Below are positions 23,636 to 36,000 of a stretch of 64,000 nt of DNA, piece by piece. The position numbers and the translations under genes are program-made. This DNA is from Mnemiopsis leidyi (Eukaryota > Ctenophora > Tentaculata > Lobata > Bolinopsidae). The stretch spans positions 113,977-177,976 of the forward strand of contig JH153187.1 of the NCBI GenBank assembly GCA_000226015.1. The letters are read 5' to 3'. Positions within the stretch are counted from its first letter, which is position 1, and each line of letters opens with the position of its first letter. A model generated the notes under the pieces. The model made no database searches, was not told where the DNA came from, and worked only from the letters and a program-made list of their open reading frames with translations.

Positions 23636-25101
23636 TCCCTTTCTCTGTACTTGCCCCAGTTTTAGTAAATTTGATCTTTTCTGCGTTTTGGCAGAGTTAA
23701 GAGCAAGCCGATTAACTGATTCAAATGATGGTCAAGTTGGATTTGTTCTTATTTCAGAGTTACTATGTACTAAAGTAACGTAAACTTAGGTTACCGAAGA
23801 CAAAAGTTACTAAATTAGCCCCAGAAATATTTAGGGTGCAGCAGTCAGTAGATTTCGTTTTTTCTGTACTAGTTGGAGAAGATTGAGTGATACTGATTGA
23901 TTGCTTTTGATTGCGCGCTATCTTAGACTTAGGGTTATGATAATTGTAAATAATTACTACAAAAAGTTGATCGACATTAAGCTAATAACCTATGATATCC
24001 ATGGTTTTCACATTTTATTTTCAACATGATATGTGGTTGTTAAATTGTAAAAGCGTATACAGTCTATTTCAAGTTCAATTTTATTGACAGATAGTCGGCA
24101 TAAAACAAGCAAGAAGAAATTTGTTGGGTCTGATGTGGGAAAATCGTTATGATTCCTACTCCTGGTTTTCGTAATTTTATATGGTGTTTTTTTACGTTCA
24201 CTAGATTCTTCTCAGTTTTGTGCTCGCATTAATAGATTACTCTAATTGAGGTTTAATTTTGAGTTTGAGATTGAATGAATTATCTTTCAAATTTTATGAT
24301 TTTCGATCTGCCTATCTCATTATGGTTATATTCAATTAAATTCAGACATAAAACTGTTTTAAATCTTAAATTATAATTGGTTGAATGTAAACAATTTGAA
24401 TTTATTATGAGTTTGAGCAACCAGATTATAAATAAGTTGCATTTTACTTGTTGCTTTTTCTAGAATTCATATTCGATTTCAAAATTCAATGGATCATATG
24501 CTGTTACATTCTTAATTCCCTTCCTTTTTGCTCTAAGAATAGGACTAAGATTGCAACCTCTGACCCCTCAATTATTAGAATTTTCAACACTACTTAATAT
24601 AAATCCACTGAATCAAATCTTAACTTGCAGTCAAACTTCTAGTTCTATTTTCTGATCCGAAAACTATAAATATAATCTTTCGCATAACGCAAAGCGTACA
24701 TGGCTACAGTCAGAAAAGACACGAGGCTATCAGTACATTTTTGCTGTGCAATTGCAAAGATTAGTTGGGCTTCGCCGCCAAATTTTACCCTGGATTGCTC
24801 AACATTGATGATTTTTACTTTGGGACCATTAGAGCCAGAGGTCAATCAAATTTAAAGCCAAATAGAGGTCTGAATAAGGGTTTTAGATTTCGGGACTGCC
24901 ACCATCTGATTTGTCGTTAAATTTTACGTCGGAATGCTAGTAGTAGTATAACTTTTCCTCTACACTCTAGCCCAAAGTTGAAATTATTCATTTTTGGGTC
25001 AAAAAGGCCATCGAGTGTCTTTTCTGAGGTGGTTGCCACCACCCTAATAGAACTCCCGGTTTTTGCAATCTTTGCCACAGTCGCAGGAAACTCGTCATTC
25101 G
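23636..25101. other. Intergenic stretch between convergent genes
   Basis: AT-rich sequence between the 3' ends of the phosphatase (+) and receptor (-) genes. It contains a diverged copy of dispersed repeat family A at about 24895-25075 on the minus strand. No other feature seen. Confidence 0.55.
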
Positions 25102-26540
25102 TCAAAGTAAAGTCTCCTGGTCAGAGCTACCAAAGGCAAAACCTCCATACCCGGAGTTAGTTCGTGGTACTGGTAACCTCCCTCCACCCTGCTGCTGTCT
25201 CCATACTGAGACAAGAGAGCAGACAAGAACAAGGCATATCACCGACAGAATCACAGAAATGCTTGACAGAGCGCCAGTAACAAAACTCGAGTCGAACAAG
25301 CAGTATCCTTGAGTTTTCTCGCCTATATTCCAATCCCAGCGCTTTCCCCACGGACATGCACATTTGACGCTTAAGTTTCCTGAGTTTTTATCGGTAAAAG
25401 TTCCATGGGAACAATTTTGGCATTCTATCGAACCCGGTGGACTGGCAGTTCCTATNNNNNNNNNNNNNNNNNNNNNNNNNNNNNNNNNNNNNNNNNNNNN
25501 NNNNNNNNNNNNNNNNNNNNNNNNNNNNNNATCCAGCCATTGAGGTTGTCCCAGGGGGACGACACATCGCAAGTTTTAGTGAGGAGGTTTTTGTATGTGC
25601 CAGGTGAGCATGGTTGACATGAGCCAGTAGTCTTTGAGTCCCATCTCCATGTCATACCAGCGGTGCAGTTACACGCTGTCCTATCTCGGGTAGCTGCAGA
25701 ACCAGCTGGGCATTGTGTGCACACTGAGGCACTGCTCTGACTGACAGATTGGTCAGGACAATTTAGACAGTCTGTCTCATTCCAGAACATTCCAGCAGGG
25801 CAAGAGCAGGACGAGGATCCTGATATAGCGGAAGAGGAACCAGGACAAAGGAGACAAGACTTCTCAGTCTGAGTTCCAACAGCTGTCTTGTAGGTGTTTA
25901 GAGGACACTGCCTGCAGATTCTATAGCTCCGATACCAGCCTGCCGGACATGATATCACGGAACCTTTACACGTGATCAGTACGTCCTTGTGGTGGGTACA
26001 GTCGGAGACATGAGGGTCCACCAGAGCAGTGACAGTGCAGCTAGACCAGTAGGGTCCGGTACAGTTTACATCGGCCAAACTGATCGGATACTTGGTCTGA
26101 ACAGACGGCCACTGTAGCCCCTCCAACCAACCTTCTGCGGAATCAAATCCCATCTCTCTACAAATCACGTAAACTTCTGTCGGACCAAACACCTTGCCAT
26201 CACAGACAGTCCCTCCGTCGTAAAGTAGTAGACCTTGTTCTTCTTCCAGAATTACTTGTCCTTGTTGATCTACCAGATAAAATTCTGCCCCTGGGGTACA
26301 GACCTCTTGATATTGATTTTATCTTGCAATAGGCTTACTGCCGCATTTTACAATTACTATTTTCGTAGACAAAGATAAACTAGCAACAATTTTGTTATCA
26401 AGACATTTACAAGGAATCATTTACAGATAAATTTTCCCTCCAAATTACAATCGAATTTTAAAACAATGGAAATATTCACCTGTCCATGAAAGTTTCAAAA
26501 TAAACACATTCAGTGCTAAGAGAATATGCCAGAGCCACAT
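25102..26540 (-). CDS. SRCR / GCC2-GCC3 cysteine-rich type I membrane protein
   Basis: Two exons, 26480-26540 and 25102-26305, joined within a codon. Exon 1 encodes a signal peptide, MWLWHILLALNVFILK. Next comes one SRCR-like domain (GGTVCDGKVFGPTEVYVICR, later DCTHHKDVLITC), then four or more GCC2/GCC3 (ephrin-receptor-like) repeats of the CPAGMFW/CPAGSAA/CSPGTYK type. A membrane segment, SSISVILSVICLVLVCSLVS, and a tail of about 35 residues follow. The tail ends DQETLL, an acidic dileucine sorting signal. This suggests a surface or endocytic receptor; the ligand is unknown. N run 25456-25530 interrupts the repeats, and the frames on either side do not match, so its length is not the true missing length. 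About 420 residues. Confidence 0.82.
25456..25530. other. Assembly gap (75 N)
   Basis: A run of N inside the cysteine-rich exon. The reading frame changes across it, so the length is only a placeholder. Confidence 0.98.
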
Positions 26541-27024
26541 AACAACGTCAAGAATTAAAAATATAAACAAAATAAAAATCTAACGCACAATGCCAAAGGA
26601 AAGCTGGTGAAAACGCTGTAATTTTCAGAATTAATATTAGAATTAATTTCCAAACTAAAAGCTTGCACGCGTGGGTCTGTGTTGTCGTCGATACAGATAA
26701 GGTAATCGGAAGCCCAAAGTGTGTACTACAGAACTGATGCAGTTGGCCGTGGCTGTGATGAGTTAATATTGAAATAAATAATGCATATGTATCAAGTTAC
26801 TTTGGAGACAAATCTTGCTTACCAAGTACTGTCCCAATAAACTTAAAGTTGGGTACGTTTCAGTGAAACTAAACTGTAAAAATTATATTTACATAAAATG
26901 AAATTATAGTGAGATAAGTTGGATTCAATTTCTAGCACTTTCAATCCAAAACGTAAAACATTCGATTAAAATCTGTGTGCAACTATTATCATCACAGTTA
27001 CTATTATTAACAACAATCATTCTG
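26541..27024. other. Intergenic spacer
   Basis: Between the 5' end of the SRCR gene and the 3' end of the CNG gene, both on the minus strand. It must hold the SRCR promoter and CNG 3' UTR. No clear TATA box or AATAAA was seen. Confidence 0.4.
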
Positions 27025-30000
27025 CTATGACAAAGAAGAACTGTCACTGGAGCAATCGGTAGATTTATCCTGATCGCTTTCTCCCATCCCCTCCTGAAAG
27101 GGAGGAAGGAGGGGAGGACAACTTTTTGGGAACGTCGTATCGCGGGGTGAACTGCAACTCATCTCGTGATCATCCTCTAGGGGAAAGTCTAACTGAGTCT
27201 CGGTTTCTAAATGCCTCTGGGAGTGGGAGGAGGAGGTTGTGTCCAAATAGTTGGACTCCTCGAAACCGCTCTCGGGTGAAACTGACGCTCGGAGGTTTTC
27301 AGAGCTTTTAGCGATCTCGGATGAGATGTCGCCTGAAAAAGAGTCAAGATAGGAGTAGTTGAGACAACTTCCGCCTGATAATGATCCCTGAATAGTCTCT
27401 AATGTATTGAGACAACTTCCACCTGATCCCTGAATTGTTTCGAGTGGAGACGCTCGGGAAGAACGCCGCTTTTTCTGTCTTCTCGAGCTCGATGCGGACG
27501 AACTAATACTTTTAGAGTCAGCCCGGTTGAGGTTTTGTCTGTCGTGCGAATCTTTGATTTTTAGATACTTTTTAACAGTCGGCAACTCCTGCTCACGCAC
27601 TAAGTTAGTGATGGATAGTCCGAGAGACACTGAGTCCTGCTTGGAAGTGGAACTAGAGGAGCCGTGCTCCTTATCACCACCTTTGTCTTTGTTCTCAGGG
27701 TTTCCTTCAACCAAAAAAGATGTTTGTCTCGATATCGATGTCCGCCTCGAGGAGCTCACAGAATTGTAGAGTGAAGAGAGCCCTGGTTGCTGATTCGAAC
27801 TTGAGAGTCGTTCCCGTCTCATATTTTCTAAAATTTTCCTTGTCCGATCGGACAAATGTTCTTCAAGAGATGCCTGCTCGTTGAGCCGATCCCCCAAGTT
27901 TTTGAGCTTGTGAGAGCGAGAAAGCTTGGGGTCGTGTCCGTTGCTGGTGACATGACCGTTACAGCCACTGCTAGATGTCGGGCGGTTTGGAGAGTGGAGT
28001 TCTTGTAGCGCCCGGAGTTTAGCCATAGCTTCTTCGTGCTCACTCGTCTTGGCGATTATACTGTTCTTCAGGCAGCCAATAGTGCATTCCAAGCGATGAA
28101 TCCGTTGCTTGGTAGCCTGAGAATATTCTCTTCAAGTTCAATCGACACCGAATTGCAATTGGAAAGTTTTGATTTTTAATTTAAATTTTATTTAAACGAT
28201 ACTGTTGGTTATATGAACTATCAGGCATTAAATTAAATGCAGGAAGATATCTGACCAGACTATCGAAGCTCTTTAGTTCCTGAAGAACATTTTTAAGTCC
28301 CTCCAACTGTCTGGATTGAGCGTATTGTAAACTACCGCGGTTGTCTTGTCTGATGTCCCGGAGACTACTGGCGCTCCTCACCATCCCCCCATGTCGTCTC
28401 TCATTCACGTCACTAAAAATGTGCTTTTTCAGTCCATGTCATTTTTTCATAAATACATCGACATTTTCTTGTCAAATCAACAAATTGTATGATGGATGAT
28501 GGATCTTGAACCAAAACTGAACGATATAAAATTGAGCAGCATCATTTATTCATACTTGCTATTCACGGGACCAGACTGGCCGACGTTGCCTCGGAGAGTT
28601 TTCTTGAGAAGAGTGTCAGCACTGTTAGCTTTAGAGTTAGCAGATCCGGAGGAGTTCTCCTTCAAAGCCGAGCTCATTTTTCTGTTGGAGGAGATGCGAA
28701 GTTGAGCTTGGTATTCTAGCTGTTTTCTAGCTTCGGGATAGTCCACAAGCGCCTGTTTGGTGAAAGAATTTTCATATATTTATGCTAGTAGTAGAAACAT
28801 TGTTTGCCCTGCAAGTGCATCACTCTAGTTTGCGTGACTCAAAAATTTTTGTAATTTAATTTGGCGAGAGAAAAAACTGGAAATCTCTCAGTATGCCCAC
28901 TGTACAATTTAACAATTACATACTGGTATCAAAAATTCTAATTCCTCCATATTGCTCAAAAAGTTTGTACAGTACAGCTGACGACTGACGAAAAAGTCGA
29001 AAAGTAACTGACCGACATGAGGGCCTTCTTGGAGAGGACGAGAAGTTCAGAGTACCCGACAGATCTCACATCAGCTGTTCTCCGGTTGTTCCCCTCGAAA
29101 GAGAGCAGGGCGATCTCCCCGAAATACTTGCCCTCCGTCAGGGTCGCCACCACTATACGCTCCCCCGACTCCGTCGTGACAATACACTCTAGTTTTCCTG
29201 GAGGGTTATCGTGACAATACACTCTAGTTTTCCTGGAGGGTTATCGTGACAATACACTCTAGTTTTCCTGGAATCGTGATATTTATCGATTTGTTAGGTT
29301 AACCTATAACTTAGTAGAACATTATAGATACTATTACTCATAGAACTTACAAGAAATCTGATGTTTTCCAAACCACTTAAGACAACTATGTAGCTGGAAG
29401 TGATGGAGCAAACTCTCAATGACTCAAACTGAACCACACACTAACACAGATCGAAAGTGTTTGTCACAACTTCACCCACCGTGATTAATGATGTACATCT
29501 CCTTCCCTATTTCATTTCTCCGGCAGACATAATCCCGGGGTGAGAAGATTTGGGGTCTCAGTTTGAGTACCAGCTCACACAGAAGTCCGGTTTCACATTT
29601 CTCAAAGATAGTTACCTGATGAGAACACATTTAACTTTTAAGTATTATTACTAGCACTCACATTAACCACAAAAACAGTCTGTACGTGACTTTTAAATTG
29701 GAGTATCACAATTGTTGTGGGGCCACCAGGGCAATCCTAGTTCAAATTTTCGGAAAATCCTTTCGTAAAACTACCGACCTTCTTTAAAGTTTTGAGATGT
29801 ATCTGAATCTGAATTCTGGCTCTCAGTTTATCAGGCAGAGTCTCCAACAGGGAGGACTCGTCTACTCCATGAGTCCGACCCCAGGAGTAGTCAAACCATT
29901 TCTTGACTCGTTTTTGTAGGGAGTCAGGGACTCGGTGATGGACCATGTACCTGGAGAAAACAATGCAGGTATTTGAATAGTAAAGTAAGTCAGGAAATAA

Positions 30001-33000
30001 ATCATAACAGTTAAACAGCAGCAATGAAACTAACACTTGTAGTTGTATTGGCGAACCCCTTGCTACGTTGAAAGCACTTAGCACAACAAACATATCAGAG
30101 AAACACACCTTTTGATATCATCCACTTTAGCCTGAAATTCTGTTCTAGCAGCGTTCATGTTACTGATGACGTCACCGACATTACCAACGACAGCGGCGAA
30201 GACAAACACTCCGTTGAAGAATGTGAGTCCGGTAAAGAGGTATTCCAGGTTTGTCTCGGGGTCGGAACTGCCGCCGATGGTGGTCAGGGTCAGGAAGGAC
30301 CAGTAGAAACACACTGTGTATTTTCTATAAGGAGAGAGATGTTGTTCTCAATTATATAGCAAGACATCCAAAGTTCAAACACAAAACAGAAAATATCATA
30401 AAACAGAAACCAGGCCAGAAAACAGACATGAAAACAGATAACAAAATTGAAAACGGAAAACAGAAAACAGACCGGAAAACAGAAAACAGACTAGAAAACA
30501 GAAAACAGACCAGAAAACAGAAAAACAGACCAGAAAACAGAAAACAGACCTGAAAACAGAAAAACAGACCTGAAAACAGACTAGAAAACAGAAAACAGAA
30601 AACAGACCAGAAAAACAGACCAGAAAACAGAAAAACAGACCTGGAAACAGACCAGAAAACAGAAAACAGACCAGAAAACAGAAAACAGACCGGAAAACAG
30701 AAAAACAGACCTGAGGAACCTGTGATCGTCATCCCCCTCCTCAGTGGCGGGGTAGACCCAACTGTTCATACCAAAACCTTCAAACCATGAGATACAGTAG
30801 TAGACACACGCTATCCAGTGTATGATAAGAAGTAGGTATACTATCAAGTTAAATGCTCTGAACGTGTCAGGTGCGTTTGTTCGGCTGAGGGGTAGAAGGA
30901 TAATTGATAATAGTTAGAGGACTTTCTGAACTTGAATATACACATAATGATACATTTAAGGAATATATTTGATTGGCATCGGCAAGCTATATTTACTACT
31001 TTACAGGAGAACACAAGTAACATAAATTTGTTACAAAATTTAACCTCTCCATGCTGGCGAAGAATTCCGAAAGAGCTCTATATTTTGCAAGTCTGGGTAA
31101 CCTGCAGAACCCCAGCAAGGTTATTTCTGATATTGGAACAGTCATGCCGAAATCTTTGAGTCCTGGATTGAAATTTATGTGAATTCCACGTTATATGATT
31201 GGAATTTAGAAATTTTGTAAGTGAAAGGGTAAAAATTGAAAATAGCCTTATCTGGTTAAGCTAAACTGAAAATGTTATTTGAAACAAATTGAACCAACAG
31301 TTATCCGACACTAACTTTCGTTTAAAACATTCTGTAGGCCAAATTACAGCTCATCAAATTATCAAGATAGAGTTCTTTGGTTTTAACTTTTAAGGATTTT
31401 GCATGATACTATGTAGAGCTTGTGTTTTAATTATAGTCGAAATAGAAATAGAAAATAACAGCCTAAACAGTAATTAAGTAAATAACCATACAAGCTGAAG
31501 CATACCTATGAGATATTTGAAGACCCAGTAGACAAATCTGACGGCAAGGGTAACATAAGGAAGGGGGAGAATTGCAACAGCGTCGTAAGTAAATCGTTTT
31601 GTTCGGAGATAATTCTCCTTCAGTTGTTGTTTGTCTGTCACCTGGCCGAGTTTAGTGTAAACTAATTTCTTTGATAATGTTTCTAGAAACGTGTATTCTA
31701 TAGCGAAACACTTCTTCAGTGTTTGTCGCGAAACCTGAGAACTCTGACAATAATGGTGTCTCTTTTAAATTGACCTCTACGACAATTCGGAATGTCTGTT
31801 AAAGCGACAGTAAACTTATAGCAGTATTTGAAACTAAACCAGGACAAGAACTTACATAAATGCCATCGTCTATGTAGGATATGTTCATCTGAACTATCAT
31901 ATCTGTGGCGTATATCACATCTGTTAAAATATCTGCTATCCAAAACAGCCACCGATACTGAAGGAGAGAAATTTTGAAAAAAGTTTTAACAATAAATTTG
32001 TTTGTGCTGTTTTCAACAAGCTTTTATCTCGGAAAATTAAAAAGAGGATTAAATGGATTATTAATTAACTATGGAGCAATGTTAAAAAACACACTCACCG
32101 CCTCCAGTTGTTCGAAAGCAATCCGCATTATTGTGAAGATTATATTGTAGAATACAGAGACACCTACGATGCCCTAGAGAAGAAATGATTTGCTCAATGT
32201 CCAATTTTCAATATTTTGCACATTTTTGATGGCCGAATACAACAGAAGCGCATTACCATCAAAAAGATGCTACTGTAGGATGCAAGTTTAACCTAAGGAA
32301 ATGTATAATTACTCCAACATACTTGCCAGGCATAGTACAGATCCCCAGTGGGATCCACCACGAAGTCACTGAAGGGATGTTTCAACATTTCGTCCTCCAG
32401 ATCCTCCTCCTCGTCATAGAAACTCTCATCAGGTCCCCCCACTCTAAAGGGATCTGACTCACCGGGTACCAGCCGTCTGTTCGGGGCGGGTCCTCCTTCT
32501 GGCTTACTGTTCCTCTGAAACAGCACTGTTAGCAGAACGTCACCTTCAGTTAAAACCGACATTTCAAGAATTTTAAATACTTTGTCGCCATCGCAAGGAT
32601 TTTTTTGTTTCTTAAAGACGGAAACAGATTTACCATGTTCGAATTAATGACCCAGGCTAACTCCCCATTACGATGACCCACATAGATATACTTCATGAAG
32701 TCTTTCCAGCTTGCTCGCTGGGCTAGCGAGTGTGCGTAGTGACTGATAGTTTCAACTGACGACATCATAGATACTTGGGACAGGGACCGAGTGTACTTGG
32801 CGGTACTTTTCTTGAGCAGTTCCGAAAGGTCCTCTTTTAGGACCATGGTGAGGAACGAGATGATATGCAAGCTTTTGGAGAACCTTTTGGGCGATTTGAT
32901 GGAAATAAGGGTTGCTGTATTGGCTTATACTTAGTTTTATTATCGATTGATTCAACAGCAGGATTCTTGTAACGACAAAAATTTGTGTAATTCCCGTTTC

Positions 33001-36000
33001 GAATCAAGGAATGCCGATTAAAAAAGCGAGTATGATGACTTTCGATAAGATAAGAAATAATTATGATGATAGAATCACTAAATAAAGAATCTGCTTAAGC
33101 ATAGAGCCATTTAAGATGTATACAATTCCGCGGTCTACAATGTTCTAAACGTAAAGCAGAACAGTTGGATTTATTGATAGATTGACAGCAAAACGACTTG
33201 AGAACTGAAGTCGATCGAAAAGTAGACCATCTTGTCCCAATCTCGCCAGATAATGAGAAAAAAACGTGCGTGCTTTGCCCCAAAAATAGAGATATATTGC
33301 AATTGGAGAAACAAATTCAAATGAATTCTGCTTTATTGGTCAGAAATTGCAATATCAAAGTCGTAATATTGACAGGCTAAACTAATATGAGTTCATTTTA
33401 GTGATGCAGTATTGCCAGGTTTAATTTCACGAAACTTATAACCCCGACTTCTGAATACATACCGGTAAGAGTAGCTTAGAAAGACTGACACGAAATGTTG
33501 CGTTGTCATGTGGCAGAGTTCTGCAGTTAAACCCTCTCAGTAAAGGAGGACGATCTACATCGATATCACTCCCAGTGTGCACCTAATATTGTCTCTATTC
33601 GACACTTAGAGTCGAGATTCGGCAGTTTATTAGTCCAAGATATGACAGCTCTGAAGGTCTTCACCTTGATGCTTCACCTTGACACCAAGAAATAATATCT
33701 ACATGTCTTACAAATTAACCATGGTTTTTCATGTTATTGAACTTATCATGACAAATTCATGGTCACGATCAATGCTGAATATATCAGCAGACCTTATACA
33801 ACGAGGACCGTCTATATCTGGGGCACGTGTAGGTTAATCAGCTGAACACACAGGATCATATCATCAGCAATTAAATTGATAACATTCTGAACACAAGAAT
33901 AAAGATGTGGAAACGTTGTGGAATGCATGACAGCACACGGCAAGAAGTATAGGTATAGCATAAATAGCATAAGATAATTTTGCGGAACCAAATGTAATAA
34001 GTTGTACATTATAACATTAAATTACCTCACTTTTTTCGTCGTCTTTGTCTCCACCAGATTTTTGCTGCCTGAAACATTAGACAATAACTTAGATTGCACT
34101 GATTTGTATTTTTTTAGTATTCTATTTGTCAACATTTGGGAATGGTACAAAGAATTGAGCAATCAGGCAACAAGTTCTAATTCGAGTTTTTTTCGTCATG
34201 AAGTCAGAACATACATGAAATATTCGTGTGAATAACTACAACTTACTAACCTAATTGTTTTTTGCCGATAGCCGGCCTTATTGAATAGGTAAAACCGATT
34301 CATGGTGGAAACTGAAACTTCAAGATACATTTCATTATAAAGACTAAAACAGTAACGAGCCAAAGGGAGAACGCGTTGGATCCAGCAGGAGTCCAGGAGC
34401 ATATATATAGTCAGAACTACAATCTAGTCAGGACTATATAGTAATACAGTCGGAACCTTATAGTTGATCCGAACCGGAATTGCGCAGAAACTTTTTTCGC
34501 TTAATGACCTATCTGCCGACGTTCATTTAATCGTCGGAAACCGGTACAGCAAAACGTTCATATTAAAACTATTTTAATCTGTTTTCTGGACGCCAATCTT
34601 ATACAAAAATAATGCCTTAATCAAAATTGGTGGGACACAAACGGTTGAACCTAGACGGTTTTTATTAATGATTTTGCCAGCTGAAAAATGTCGTTCAAGA
34701 AAAACATTATTATGAAGGCTTAGTTGGCTTATTCCAAACAAACCTACAATGAATATTACGATTCAATATAAAGTTCCAGCAACAAAAGCAGGACGACGAC
34801 GCAAATTCTGTCCCCTGAATCATAAACCAACTTTTTGCCGAAAGATTGTCCAACTTAAAAAGTCCCAGACCCCTGCAGGAAGACCTCCACGTTTCCTTCT
34901 TATTGGCTGCCGAGCGTGCACGTCTTGAAACGCACCACGCGGGTATAGATTAATGAAGCAGCTGTACGGGGGGCGGATTGGTCAGGGACGCTGTGATTTG
35001 ATCTACAGATCGATTAATTTAACGAGGAAAGGAGCTGCATGTGCTCCGTTCTTTCTCCCTCGTTGCACTATTTATTGTCCTTATCTAATATTCATGGATT
35101 GAAACAGTATTAACAAGATCTTTTTATCATGGACGGCTTTGTTGTTAACCTCAAAACAAGAAATAAAATGCTCATCACGACCCTTCTTTTGTTGCAGATT
35201 CTATTACAGAGATTAATATTGTCATGGTCACAGGTCAGACTGATTTAATAACCAGCAAATGAATTAGTGAGATTCTAAAACAATCAAGCATCGCTAGAAA
35301 TTAAAAAGGAACCTGCATATTTTGGGCTTTAGAAAACTGCAAACCTAAGGTTAAAGACTTCAAGGGATTCGCTCTGCCCGAAAAATACAGAAACGGAGAG
35401 CATGATAAACACGCAGTTAACCAAGCCTGCGTTTACCATGCATAAACATACGACCTGCGTTTGACATTGTCCATGTAATCGAGCCCAGGTGGAACGTAAG
35501 GTAGCTTTGCCTTTACCAACACACCGCCAACTACAGGGGACCATGAAGACGCTAATTAAGCTAATTAAGTAGATAAGTGGTTGCTGGTAAGAAAACCATG
35601 GAAATTGCAGCTATCGTTCCAAGCTTCAGACTGCTGCAGGCACGTTGTATTGCACGTTGTAGTCGGGTAATGGAGTGGTTGTTGTTTAACTAGTTCACCA
35701 GTATTCCGCTATCTGCTCCCAGGTTAGATTTGTCGGGGTGACCCAAGTTTCTCAGGTAGAACGGTGAAGTTTAACCCTTTGAAATATTTCACTCTATAAT
35801 TATTGTCGCGTCAGTTATAGCTGGAAGCGAGACCTAACTATCAATGAAGCAACTTAAATCGCAGGAAGTGAAGCGGTAACATTTAGCACAGTTTTGAACT
35901 GAATTTTCTATTAGACAAGTTTGTTGTGCTCCAGCCACCATGAATGGATTCACTTACTAACTGGCCTTTTGCAGACTGAAAAGACGAATTGTTACCTTTA

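Noticed and set aside
30352-30847. Phe/Leu/Ser/Cys-rich frames that look like membrane protein
   Set aside because: They run through the AAACAGA minisatellite in a CNG intron. Only the part 30720-30884 is real exon.
31642-31730. In-frame upstream extension of the CNG S2-S3 exon (acceptor near 31728)
   Set aside because: It would insert about 30 residues where CNG channels have none; the acceptor at 31642 gives the usual spacing. It remains possible as a rare variant.
33460-33490. Possible 22-base CNG microexon with a GTATGT donor
   Set aside because: Exons 34031-34068 and 32634-32914 already join in phase, and the whole 17-exon model is divisible by three without it.
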